Assembly (NCBI GenBank): GCA_011049495.1
Contig: DSBF01000034.1
Coordinates: 1-30,554 of the forward strand
DNA: 30,554 nt
Direction of reading: 5' to 3'
DNA from: Ignavibacteria bacterium
Lineage (GTDB): Bacteria > Bacteroidota > Ignavibacteria > Ignavibacteriales > Melioribacteraceae
The position numbers and the translations under genes were made by a program. The notes below the pieces were generated by a model that saw only the letters and a program-made list of their open reading frames with translations, had not been told where the DNA came from and ran no database searches. Of this stretch, positions 13,772 to 21,518 are shown one piece after another (position 1 is the stretch's first letter; each line of letters starts with the position of its first letter).

Positions 13772-14416
13772 TTAGTTTGCTTCTTTTTTTCTAAACGGAA
13801 CTCCAAAGGCTGAAAGTAATTCAAACGCTTCGGCATCAGTTTTTGCATTTGTAACAAAAGTAACATCCATACCAAGTACTTTATTAATCTTATCAACATT
13901 AATTTCCGGGAAAATTATTTGCTCCTGTATACCAAGTGTATAATTACCGCGTCCGTCAAATGATTTGTCCGAAATTCCTCTAAAGTCTCTTACACGAGGC
14001 AGAGCAACATTTACAAGTCTATCCAAAAATTCATACATGCGAACTTTACGCAGCGTTACTTTCGCACCAATTTTCATTCCCTCTCTAAGTTTAAAGTTAG
14101 AGATTGATTTTTTTGCAGCTCTTATAGATGCTTTTTGACCGGTAATTAATTCAAGTTCTTTAACCGCTTCATCAAGAAGTTTTGAATCCTGCACTGCAGC
14201 ACCTACACCCATATTGACAACTATTTTTTCCAGTTTAGGTACTTGCATAATATTTTTGTACCTAAATTTTTCCTTAAGTTTAGGTATAATTTCGTCTTTA
14301 TAAACAGAAGCTAACCTTGAATTAATATTTTCAAAAGATTCAACTGCTGCTTCGGGTGCTTTCGCTTCAGTTTTCTTTACTTTTTTTTCAGTTTCTTTTT
14401 TTGTTTGCTTCGCCAT
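13772..14416 (-). CDS. rplE: 50S ribosomal protein L5 with Lys-rich N-terminal extension
   Basis: A 214-residue uL5, which binds 5S rRNA and contacts the P-site tRNA. The core begins around residue 32 (SRLASVYKDEIIPKLKEKF) and carries MQVPKLEKIVVNMGVG and RGNYTLGIQEQIIFPEI. Compared with E. coli (179 residues) there is an extra N-terminal stretch of about 30 residues rich in Lys, Glu, Ala and Thr (MAKQTKKETEKKVKKTEAK). The ATG is the one giving the extension; no Shine-Dalgarno-linked start was seen closer to the core. Confidence 0.97.
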   Translation of the reverse strand: MAKQTKKETEKKVKKTEAKAPEAAVESFENINSRLASVYKDEIIPKLKEKFRYKNIMQVPKLEKIVVNMGVGAAVQDSKLLDEAVKELELITGQKASIRAAKKSISNFKLREGMKIGAKVTLRKVRMYEFLDRLVNVALPRVRDFRGISDKSFDGRGNYTLGIQEQIIFPEINVDKINKVLGMDVTFVTNAKTDAEAFELLSAFGVPFRKKEAN

Positions 14417-14440
14417 TTTAATCTAAAACTCCTAGTATAA

Positions 14441-14767
14441 TTATGACAGCATTTCGCCGCTTACTTTACTGTATCTAACCGATCTTTTCTTACCGGTTTT
14501 ATCATCGATAATTATTTTTTTACCAACACGAGTTGCTTCACCAGATTTTGGGTCTACAAGCAAAACGTTTGAAACATTTATGGGCGCTTCTTTTTCGACA
14601 ATACCCCCTTGAGGATTTGATTGAGTGGGTTTAGAATGTCTTTTACGAATATTCACGCCTTCAATAATCACACGGTTTTCTTTTGGGTATACTTTAAGAA
14701 CTTTACCGGTTTTACCTTTGTAGTTTCCTGAAACAACTAACACAGTATCATTTTTATGAATTTTCAT
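14441..14767 (-). CDS. rplX: 50S ribosomal protein L24
   Basis: A 108-residue uL24, an assembly-initiating 23S rRNA binder near the tunnel exit. The KOW motif is clear (KNDTVLVVSGNYKGKTGKVL), followed by VIIEGVNIRKRHSKPTQ and the GGIVEKEAPINVSNVLL segment. Normal length and position after rplN. Confidence 0.98.
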   Translation of the reverse strand: MKIHKNDTVLVVSGNYKGKTGKVLKVYPKENRVIIEGVNIRKRHSKPTQSNPQGGIVEKEAPINVSNVLLVDPKSGEATRVGKKIIIDDKTGKKRSVRYSKVSGEMLS

Positions 14768-14781
14768 TTTAATCCCATTAC

Positions 14782-15150
14782 TTATAAAACTTCTGGAGCC
14801 AGTGAAATAATTTTCATGAATTTTTTATCTCTAAGTTCGCGAGCAACCGGTCCAAAAATACGGGTTCCGCGTGGTTCATTTTGTGCATTTAACAAAACAG
14901 CAGCGTTTTCATCAAAACGAATATAAGAACCATCATCACGTTTTACTTCTTTTTTTGTTCTCACAATAACAGCTCTCGAAACCTCGCCTTTTTTTACACC
15001 GCCGCCTGGCATTGCAGCTTTAACTGAAACAACAATTAAATCGCCAATGCTGGCATATCTTCGATTGCTTCCGCCAATAACTCTGATACAACGAACTTTC
15101 TTTGCACCGGAATTATCTGCAACCACTAAATTTGTTTCTTCTTGAATCAT
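14782..15150 (-). CDS. rplN: 50S ribosomal protein L14
   Basis: A 122-residue uL14 at the subunit interface. It starts MIQEETNLVVADNSGAKKV, contains GDLIVVSVKAAMPGGGVKKG, and ends with RGTRIFGPVARELRDKKFM, all characteristic. Length is exactly typical. First gene of the classical spc operon; no separate promoter was recognised in the 27-nt gap before it, so it probably shares the S10 transcript. Confidence 0.98.
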   Translation of the reverse strand: MIQEETNLVVADNSGAKKVRCIRVIGGSNRRYASIGDLIVVSVKAAMPGGGVKKGEVSRAVIVRTKKEVKRDDGSYIRFDENAAVLLNAQNEPRGTRIFGPVARELRDKKFMKIISLAPEVL

Positions 15151-15177
15151 TTCTAATATACTCCTTAAAAGAAGCTA

Positions 15178-15438
15178 TTACTTAGCTTTTTCCACAATTT
15201 CAACCAAACGCCACTTTTTATTTTTGCTGTATGGTCTGCATTCTTGAATTTTTACAGTATCCCCTATTCCACATTGATTATTTTCGTCATGGATAAAAAT
15301 CTTTGTAGTTTTCTTAAAATATTTTCTATAGATAGGATGTGCCATTCTTCTTTCAATAGCAACAACTGCACTTTTCTCCATCTTGTTAGAAACTACTTGA
15401 CCAATTTTCGATCTTCTTGTTCCTCTAACTTGTTCCAT
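15178..15438 (-). CDS. rpsQ: 30S ribosomal protein S17
   Basis: An 86-residue uS17, an OB-fold 16S rRNA binder. It shows GQVVSNKMEKSAVVAIERR, HPIYRKYFKKTTKIFIHDE and GDTVKIQECRPYSKNKKW, the family pattern. Normal length; follows rpmC by 15 nt. Confidence 0.98.
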   Translation of the reverse strand: MEQVRGTRRSKIGQVVSNKMEKSAVVAIERRMAHPIYRKYFKKTTKIFIHDENNQCGIGDTVKIQECRPYSKNKKWRLVEIVEKAK

Positions 15439-15453
15439 TAATTCGTAGAGCTC

Positions 15454-15672
15454 CTATTTATTTTCTTTTGCTAATTTTTGTTCTTGCAATTCTCTTTCTC
15501 GAAGAACAGTTTTCATTTTGGCAATATCATGTCGAACTTCTTTTAATTTGCTGGTATTAGTCAATTGTTTCAATTCATGTTGAAAACGCATATCAACAAG
15601 ATTTTTCTCTTCATCAACAATTCTTCTAAGAATTTCTTCTGTTGACATTTCACGTATTTCGTAAATCTTCAT
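15454..15672 (-). CDS. rpmC: 50S ribosomal protein L29
   Basis: A 72-residue uL29, a small helical hairpin at the tunnel exit where SRP and trigger factor dock. It begins MKIYEIREMSTEEILRRI and has the conserved LVDMRFQHELKQLTNTSKLK segment. Eight residues longer than in E. coli because of a charged C-terminal end (QEQKLAKENK). Located between rplP and rpsQ. Confidence 0.97.
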   Translation of the reverse strand: MKIYEIREMSTEEILRRIVDEEKNLVDMRFQHELKQLTNTSKLKEVRHDIAKMKTVLRERELQEQKLAKENK

Positions 15673-15690
15673 TTCTCTGCCTTAAAATTT

Positions 15691-16110
15691 TTAATGTTCG
15701 TAATCAGGTCTTGTAACCGATTTAGTTTTAATAGGCAATTTGTGAGAAGCTAATTTTAATGCTTCCATTGCAATCTCTTTAGATACACCGGAAACCTCAA
15801 ACATAACTCTTCCGGGTTTTATAACAGCCACCCAAAACTCAGGGGCTCCTTTACCTTTACCCATTCTTGTCTCAAGGGGTTTCTTAGTTACAGGTTTATC
15901 CGGAAATATTCTGATCCAAACTTTACCGTCTCTTTTCATTTTACGAGTAAGGGCAACACGACATGCTTCAATTTGACGGTTAGTAATCCAACCGGCTTCC
16001 AAAGCTTTCAATCCGAAATCACCAAAACTAACCTGGCTGCCACGGTAAGCTTTTCCGCGTCTTCTTCCTCTATGTGCTTTTCTATATTTTACTCTTTTTG
16101 GCATTAACAT
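15691..16110 (-). CDS. rplP: 50S ribosomal protein L16
   Basis: A 139-residue uL16 at the tRNA A site of the large subunit. It shows MLMPKRVKYRKAHRGRRRGK at the start, GWITNRQIEACRVALTR, and GKGKGAPEFWVAVIKPGR. The start was set at ATG 16108-16110 because AGGAG lies 9 nt upstream and the protein then begins like other L16; an in-frame TTG two codons earlier is too close to that Shine-Dalgarno site. Confidence 0.97.
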   Translation of the reverse strand: MLMPKRVKYRKAHRGRRRGKAYRGSQVSFGDFGLKALEAGWITNRQIEACRVALTRKMKRDGKVWIRIFPDKPVTKKPLETRMGKGKGAPEFWVAVIKPGRVMFEVSGVSKEIAMEALKLASHKLPIKTKSVTRPDYEH

Positions 16111-16131
16111 GAGCAAAAACTCCTATTAGCT

Positions 16132-16773
16132 TTATTCAGATAAACGTTTTCCTAAAATCTCACCACGGCAAATCCAAACTTTAATACCAATTGCACCGTA
16201 GATTGTAAATGATGTTGATGTTGCATAATCAATATCTGCTCTTAATGTATGCAAAGGAATTCTACCTTCTTTATATTGTTCGGTACGTGCCATTTCGGCA
16301 CCTCCTAAACGCCCTGAACACATTATTTTAATTCCTTCGGCTCCCATTCTCATAGCAGAAGTTATTGCTGACTTCATCGCACGTCTAAAGGAAATTCTGC
16401 CTTGCAATTGTTGAGCAATATTATCGGCAACAAGTTGTGCATCTAACTCAGGTCTTTTGATTTCGGTTATCTGAACTTTAACTTCCTTATCGGTAACTTT
16501 TTTCAATTCTTCTTCAAGTTGAGCAATTTCTTTACCGCTTTTACCAATTACAACACCAGGTCTTGAAGTATGAATTGTTAGTATAACATTCTTGGATGTA
16601 CGGTCAATAATGATTCTTGAAATACCGGCTTTTTTTAACCTGCTCTTAACATAATTTCGTAATTTACGATCTTCTTCAAGTTTCGCGGCGTAACTTCCGT
16701 TTTCATACCAGTTTGATTCCCATCCGCGAATAATACCGACTCTAAAACCTATTGGATTAACTTTCTGACCCAA
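16132..16773 (-). CDS. rpsC: 30S ribosomal protein S3
   Basis: A 213-residue uS3 of the small-subunit head, at the mRNA entry channel. The N-terminus is GQKVNPIGFRVGIIRGWESN; the KH domain contains RPGVVIGKSGKEIAQLEEEL (about residues 74-93); the C-terminal part has GRLGGAEMARTEQYKEGRIP. TTG at 16771-16773 is chosen over a longer start within rplV because AGGAGG lies 5 nt before it and the protein then begins at the conserved Gly-Gln-Lys. Confidence 0.97.
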   Translation of the reverse strand: MGQKVNPIGFRVGIIRGWESNWYENGSYAAKLEEDRKLRNYVKSRLKKAGISRIIIDRTSKNVILTIHTSRPGVVIGKSGKEIAQLEEELKKVTDKEVKVQITEIKRPELDAQLVADNIAQQLQGRISFRRAMKSAITSAMRMGAEGIKIMCSGRLGGAEMARTEQYKEGRIPLHTLRADIDYATSTSFTIYGAIGIKVWICRGEILGKRLSE

Positions 16774-16789
16774 AAATTCCTCCTGAGTA

Positions 16790-17134
16790 TTAAATTTTTG
16801 TACCAACAACCACAGTTAAGTGGTTTGATCTTTTTCTGATTCTATAAGCTCTGCCCATTGGTGCCGGCAGCATTCGTTTCAAAGTTGGACCTTGATTAAC
16901 AAAAGCCTCTTTAACCACAAGTTTTGCTATATCAACTTTCTCGTCTTCACTTTTATTATAAAGATTTGCAACCGCACTTCTTAAAACCTTTTCAGCATCC
17001 TTAGAAGCATGTTTAGGATTGAAATGCAAAATTTCAATAGCTTGTTCAACTGATTTACCTCTAATAAGATCAACAACTAATCTCATTTTACGAGGAGATG
17101 AACTTATATACCGATGTGTTGCTTTAGCTTCCAT
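16790..17134 (-). CDS. rplV: 50S ribosomal protein L22
   Basis: A 114-residue uL22, whose beta hairpin lines the exit tunnel. It begins MEAKATHRYISSSPRKMRL and its hairpin region contains GPTLKRMLPAPMGRAYRI, followed by the conserved KRSNHLTVVVG end. Length is typical; no deletion in the macrolide-resistance hairpin is apparent. Confidence 0.98.
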   Translation of the reverse strand: MEAKATHRYISSSPRKMRLVVDLIRGKSVEQAIEILHFNPKHASKDAEKVLRSAVANLYNKSEDEKVDIAKLVVKEAFVNQGPTLKRMLPAPMGRAYRIRKRSNHLTVVVGTKI

Positions 17135-17152
17135 TAAATATCCTCAATAACT

Positions 17153-17437
17153 TTACTTTTTTGATGCCTTTTCAGCTTTAGTTCCCGGATGACCTCTAAA
17201 TATTCTGGTCGGTGCAAACTCACCGAGTTTATGACCAACCATGTTTTCCGAAATATAGACCGGAATCATTTTATTACCATTATGAACTGCGATTGTATGT
17301 CCTACAAATTCAGGCGAAATGGTAGTTGATCTTGACCATGTTTTAATAATCTTTTTTTGATTCTTTTCGTTTAATTCTTGAACCTTTTTAAGAAGTTTTA
17401 CACTTATAAATGGTCCTTTTTTAACTGATCTTGGCAT
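17153..17437 (-). CDS. rpsS: 30S ribosomal protein S19
   Basis: A 94-residue uS19 of the small-subunit head. It begins MPRSVKKGPFISVKLLKKV and carries WSRSTTISPEFVGHTIAVHNG and KLGEFAPTRIFRGHPG. Normal length; sits between rplB and rplV. Confidence 0.98.
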   Translation of the reverse strand: MPRSVKKGPFISVKLLKKVQELNEKNQKKIIKTWSRSTTISPEFVGHTIAVHNGNKMIPVYISENMVGHKLGEFAPTRIFRGHPGTKAEKASKK

Positions 17438-17447
17438 ATCTTAAACT

Positions 17448-18275
17448 CTAGCTTTTTCTTCTTTTAACAATATATTTATTAGATGGACTTTTTCTTTTTC
17501 TTGTTTTCAATCCTTTTGCTTTCTGACCCCATGGGGATACCGGATGCCCGCCTCCGGAAGTTCTGCCTTCACCACCACCCATTGGGTGATCTACCGGGTT
17601 CATTACAACACCGCGGACTTTTGGTCTTTTACCCAACCAGCGTGATCTACCTGCTTTTCCTAAACTAATATTTTCATGCACCGAATTTCCTACAGTACCA
17701 ATAGTAGCCATACATTCAATACTTACCATTCTAATTTCACCTGAGGGCAATTTTAATCTAGCATATTTACCTTCTTTGGCATTCAGCGAAATTTCAGTAC
17801 CAGCCGACCGTCCAATTTGAGCACCTTTACCAGGTTTAAGTTCTATGTTATGGATGATTGTTCCATCTGGAATATCTTTTAATTTAAGTGCGTTACCAAT
17901 TTTGATATCTGATTTAGAACCAGCAACAACAGTATCACCTACATTCAAACCATTAGGGGCAATTATGTATCTTTTTTCACCATCAGCATAATGCAGTAAA
18001 GCAATTCTAGCAGATCTATTTGGATCATATTCGATTGCAAAAACTTTTGCCGGTATATCGTATTTGTCTCTTTTGAAGTCAATTAAACGATATCTTCTTT
18101 TGTGTCCGCCGCCAATATGACGCGAAGTAATTCTACCTTTGTTATTTCTTCCACCGGATTTTTTTAACGGAGCAGTCAAAGCTTTCTCAGGCTTATCTTT
18201 TGAAACATTCTCAAAAGATGAGAAAGACATAAATCTTGTTCCGGGTGTATTTGGTTTTAATTTTCTAATAGCCAT
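17448..18275 (-). CDS. rplB: 50S ribosomal protein L2
   Basis: A 275-residue uL2, one of the largest and most conserved proteins of the large subunit, close to the peptidyl transferase centre. It shows GGRNNKGRITSRHIGGGHKR near residue 41 and the diagnostic VMNPVDHPMGGGEGR with the following GGHPVSPWG (His in the centre of the active-site loop). Length is exactly typical. Confidence 0.99.
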   Translation of the reverse strand: MAIRKLKPNTPGTRFMSFSSFENVSKDKPEKALTAPLKKSGGRNNKGRITSRHIGGGHKRRYRLIDFKRDKYDIPAKVFAIEYDPNRSARIALLHYADGEKRYIIAPNGLNVGDTVVAGSKSDIKIGNALKLKDIPDGTIIHNIELKPGKGAQIGRSAGTEISLNAKEGKYARLKLPSGEIRMVSIECMATIGTVGNSVHENISLGKAGRSRWLGKRPKVRGVVMNPVDHPMGGGEGRTSGGGHPVSPWGQKAKGLKTRKRKSPSNKYIVKRRKS

Positions 18276-18293
18276 TTAAAAAACTCCAATTCC

Positions 18294-18590
18294 TTAAGCT
18301 TCGCCAAATAAATCTATTGATTGACCTTCTTTCAATTTAACAATTGCCTTTTTGTATCTAGGGGTTTTACCGGTAAATCTGCCTTTACGAGTAAATTGTG
18401 TTCTGGTTTTCCCTTTATACTTAATAGTGTTGACATCAATAACATCAACATCAAATTTGTCTTTGATTGCCTTAATTATTTCAATTTTATTAGCGTTATA
18501 ATCCACTACAAAACCGTATTTATTGGTTTCCCTTTCTGAAATTTCAGTCATTTTTTCGGTTATCAATGGTCTTATTAAAACGTTTCGCAT
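18294..18590 (-). CDS. rplW: 50S ribosomal protein L23
   Basis: A 98-residue uL23, which docks SRP, trigger factor and SecY at the tunnel exit. It begins MRNVLIRPLITEKMTEISE and contains NKYGFVVDYNANKIEIIKAI and the KRKG-like loop RTQFTRKGRFTGKTPRYKKA. Normal length and place between rplD and rplB. Confidence 0.98.
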   Translation of the reverse strand: MRNVLIRPLITEKMTEISERETNKYGFVVDYNANKIEIIKAIKDKFDVDVIDVNTIKYKGKTRTQFTRKGRFTGKTPRYKKAIVKLKEGQSIDLFGEA

Positions 18591-18604
18591 TTCTAGGCCA
18601 ATAA

Positions 18605-19231
18605 TTAGTTTAATGAATTTTGAATTTCTTCTACCGCACTTTTCTGTAGCAACAACAATTGATTATTAACTAAATCATAAGTTGATGCATTTGAAGCTTC
18701 CAAAATGCTTAATTTTGGTAAATTTCTACCTGATAAATAAACTTTTTGACGATTGCCAGCAGTTAATAGCAAAGTTTTCTTTCCATTAATTTTTAACGCA
18801 GATAAAATGTTTAACAATTCTTTTGTTTTTGGTGAATCAAAATCAAAATCTTCCACAACAATAATTTGATCTGCTTTTGCTTTGTATGACAGAGCTGATT
18901 TTCTTGCAAGTTGTAAAACTTTTTTATTCAATTTTTGTCGATAATTACGTGGTCTTGGTCCGAAAATGGTACCGCCGCCAACCCAAAGAGGTGATCTGGT
19001 TGTTCCGGCTCTTGCACCGCCTCTTCCTTTTTGTTTCCAAGGCTTTCTTCCTCCACCCCTAACTTCAGCTCTCTCTTTTGCCTTGTGTGTACCCTGTCTT
19101 TGGTTCGCTAAAAAAGCTTTCACTGCTAAATAAATAACATGATCATTAGGTTCTATGCCGAAAATATCATCGGATAATTCAACTTTGCTGCTTGATTTCG
19201 AACCGTCTATTTTATAAACATCAACTTTCAT
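18605..19231 (-). CDS. rplD: 50S ribosomal protein L4
   Basis: A 208-residue uL4, whose extended loop reaches into the exit tunnel. The loop is seen as RGGGRKPWKQKGRGGARAGT then RSPLWVGGGTIFGP. In E. coli L4 represses the S10 operon through its leader; a leader of that kind was not recognised here, although a stem-loop precedes rpsJ. Confidence 0.98.
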   Translation of the reverse strand: MKVDVYKIDGSKSSSKVELSDDIFGIEPNDHVIYLAVKAFLANQRQGTHKAKERAEVRGGGRKPWKQKGRGGARAGTTRSPLWVGGGTIFGPRPRNYRQKLNKKVLQLARKSALSYKAKADQIIVVEDFDFDSPKTKELLNILSALKINGKKTLLLTAGNRQKVYLSGRNLPKLSILEASNASTYDLVNNQLLLLQKSAVEEIQNSLN

Positions 19232-19241
19232 TTCAGTACCA

Positions 19242-19862
19242 CTACTTATTAATTTCTAAGAATGAATTAATTGAGCCAGGAACAGCACCTTTTACCATAA
19301 TTATATTCTTTTCCGGTATAATCTTTACAACTTTTAATTTACCGCTGGTAACACGTTGATAACCGGTTCTTCCTGCCATTTTTGTACCTTTAAATACTTT
19401 TGAAGGATCGGAACTTGAACCAATGGAACCCGGTGCTCTTAATCTATCGCTTTGACCGTGAGTTGTACCACCTACACCTCTAAAACCGTGTCGACGCATA
19501 ACACCCTGAAATCCTTTACCTTTACTCATACCGGAAACCTTAACACTATCTCCCTCTTGAAAAATCTCAACATTAATAGAATCACCAATCTTGTAATCAT
19601 CACCATTAAAATTCTTAAATTCTCTCAATAACCGCGGTGGTTTTAAACCATTTTTTGAGAAAACAGCCAATTGAGCTTTAGCAGTTCTCTTTTCTTTCTT
19701 CTCACCAAAGCCAAGCTGAATAGCCGTGTAACCATCCTTATCCCTTGTTCTTATAGCGTAAACAGGACAGGGTCCAGCTTCAATTACTGTTACCGGAACA
19801 GACTTTCCATCCGGCAAAAATACCGAAGTCATTCCAAGTTTTTTTCCTAACAATCCGGGCAT
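19242..19862 (-). CDS. rplC: 50S ribosomal protein L3
   Basis: A 206-residue uL3, an early assembly protein near the peptidyl transferase centre. It begins MPGLLGKKLGMTSVFLPDGK and contains GKGFQGVMRRHGFRGVGGTT and SIGSSSDPSKVFKGTKMAGR, the conserved segments around the finger loop. Normal length; follows rpsJ by 11 nt. Confidence 0.98.
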   Translation of the reverse strand: MPGLLGKKLGMTSVFLPDGKSVPVTVIEAGPCPVYAIRTRDKDGYTAIQLGFGEKKEKRTAKAQLAVFSKNGLKPPRLLREFKNFNGDDYKIGDSINVEIFQEGDSVKVSGMSKGKGFQGVMRRHGFRGVGGTTHGQSDRLRAPGSIGSSSDPSKVFKGTKMAGRTGYQRVTSGKLKVVKIIPEKNIIMVKGAVPGSINSFLEINK

Positions 19863-19873
19863 TTTAAAAATCC

Positions 19874-20182
19874 TTATAACTTAATCTCAATATCTACACC
19901 CGCCGGTATATCAAGTTTACTAAGAGAATCGACGGTTTTGTTATTCGAGTTATGAATATCAATAATTCTTTTGTGTGCTCTAATCTCAAATTGTTCACGC
20001 GATTTTTTATCTACGTGAGGAGATCTCAAAACAGTAAATACTGTTCTACGGGTTGGTAAGGGAATAGGACCAGAAACAACTGCACCCGTACTTTTAACAG
20101 TCTTAATAATCTTTTCAGTAGATTTATCTATCAGTATATGATCGTAAGATTTTAGCTTTATTCTGATCTTTTGACCTGGCAC
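19874..20182 (-). CDS. rpsJ: 30S ribosomal protein S10
   Basis: A 102-residue uS10, part of the small-subunit head and, as NusE, of transcription antitermination complexes. It shows QKIRIKLKSYDHILIDKST, GPIPLPTRRTVFTVLRSPHV and a closing AGVDIEIKL. The start is set at GTG 20180-20182, which has AAGGAG 9 nt upstream and yields the usual N-terminus; a longer frame beginning with a GTG at 20206 would put that Shine-Dalgarno inside the gene. First gene of the S10 group, 79 nt after tuf. Confidence 0.97.
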   Translation of the reverse strand: MPGQKIRIKLKSYDHILIDKSTEKIIKTVKSTGAVVSGPIPLPTRRTVFTVLRSPHVDKKSREQFEIRAHKRIIDIHNSNNKTVDSLSKLDIPAGVDIEIKL

Positions 20183-20209
20183 TTTGAATCTCTCCTTATT
20201 ATTCACACA

Positions 20210-20235
20210 GAGAGAAGGTTATAAAACCTTCTCTC
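20210..20235 (-). promoter_or_regulatory. Perfect 11-bp stem-loop between tuf and rpsJ
   Basis: The arms GAGAGAAGGTT and AACCTTCTCTC are exact inverted repeats around a 4-base loop (TTAT on the minus strand). No T-run follows on either strand, so it is not a standard intrinsic terminator. It starts 26 nt after the tuf stop codon and ends 27 nt before the rpsJ start. Possible roles are an RNase III processing site, a 3' stabiliser for tuf mRNA, or a control element for the S10 genes. Confidence 0.6.
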
Positions 20236-20261
20236 AATAGAAAAATATCTTTATTAACTTA

Positions 20262-21470
20262 TTATTCAAATATCTTCGTTACTAAACCGGCACCAACTGT
20301 TCTACCGCCTTCACGGATAGCGAAACGAAGACCTTCTTCCATAGCAATTTCTGAAATAAGTGTAACTTTAAGTTTTACTTTATCACCAGGCATAACCATT
20401 TCAGTACCTTCGGGCAATTCAGCAACACCTGTTACGTCTGTTGTTCTAAAATAAAACTGTGGTCTGTAACCTTGGAAAAACGGAGTATGACGACCGCCTT
20501 CTTCTTTTGATAAAATATAAACTTCACCTTCAAATACTTTATGAGGAGTTATTGAGCCGGTTTTTGCTAGAACCATTCCTCTTTCAATTTCTTTTTTATC
20601 AATACCGCGCAACAAGATACCTGCATTATCACCAGCCATAGCGGAATCGAGTTCTTTTCTAAACATCTCGACACCTGTTACAACTGTCTTTTTGTGCATA
20701 CCTAAACCGATTAATTCAACTTCTTCTTGAATTTTAACTTGACCTCTTTCAACTCTACCGGTAGCAACAGTACCACGACCAGTAATTGAGAAAACGTCTT
20801 CGACAGGCATCAAGAAAGGTTTATCAATATCTCTTGTAGGAATAGGAACATAACTATCAACAGCATCCATAAGCTCCCAAATACAATTCAATCTTTCATC
20901 GGTATCCGGTACAGAATCATCATTAGCAGCTTCCAATGCGTGAAGTGCACTTCCCTTGATTATAGGTATTTCATCACCAGGGAATTCATATTCATTCAAT
21001 AAGTCTCTTAACTCAACTTCAACTAATTCCAATAATTCCGCATCATCAACCATATCAACTTTGTTCATGAACACTACAATTTTCGGAACACCTACTTGAC
21101 GAGCAAGCAGAATGTGCTCTCTTGTCTGAGGCATAGGACCATCTGTAGCAGCAACAACAAGAATAGCGCCGTCCATCTGAGCAGCACCGGTAATCATATT
21201 TTTAACGTAGTCAGCGTGTCCCGGACAGTCAACGTGAGCATAGTGTCTATTTGCTGTAGAATACTCAACGTGAGCAGTAGCAATAGTAATACCACGTTCT
21301 TTTTCTTCAGGTGCATTGTCAATACTATCAAATGTTCTTTTTTCGGATAATCCTCTCTTAGACAAAGCCATTGTGATAGCAGCGGTAAGTGTTGTTTTAC
21401 CGTGGTCTACGTGACCAATAGTACCTATGTTAACGTGAGGTTTACTCCTATCAAATTTTTCTTTTGCCAT
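20262..21470 (-). CDS. tuf: Elongation factor Tu
   Basis: A 402-residue EF-Tu, the GTPase that brings aminoacyl-tRNA to the ribosome. G1 is GHVDHGKT (19-26), the switch I Thr is in RGITI (about 60-64), G3 is DCPGH (81-85) and G4 is NKVD (136-139). Domains 2 and 3 are complete (TGRGTVATGRVERGQVK; YRPQFYFRTTDVTG; end RTVGAGLVTKI). ATG start. It lies between fusA and rpsJ; only this one copy is visible, though many bacteria carry a second. Confidence 0.99.
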   Translation of the reverse strand: MAKEKFDRSKPHVNIGTIGHVDHGKTTLTAAITMALSKRGLSEKRTFDSIDNAPEEKERGITIATAHVEYSTANRHYAHVDCPGHADYVKNMITGAAQMDGAILVVAATDGPMPQTREHILLARQVGVPKIVVFMNKVDMVDDAELLELVEVELRDLLNEYEFPGDEIPIIKGSALHALEAANDDSVPDTDERLNCIWELMDAVDSYVPIPTRDIDKPFLMPVEDVFSITGRGTVATGRVERGQVKIQEEVELIGLGMHKKTVVTGVEMFRKELDSAMAGDNAGILLRGIDKKEIERGMVLAKTGSITPHKVFEGEVYILSKEEGGRHTPFFQGYRPQFYFRTTDVTGVAELPEGTEMVMPGDKVKLKVTLISEIAMEEGLRFAIREGGRTVGAGLVTKIFE

Positions 21471-21518
21471 CGAATTCTCCTTCTTATTTTGCTATTTATT
21501 ATTGATTTCCAATTTTAA

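Noticed and set aside
16774..16809. Longer rpsC starting inside rplV
   Set aside because: AGGAGG just before TTG at 16773 and the conserved GQKVNP start support the shorter gene.
20183..20206. Longer rpsJ beginning at an upstream GTG
   Set aside because: The extra eight codons contain the Shine-Dalgarno for the downstream GTG and are not found in S10 proteins.
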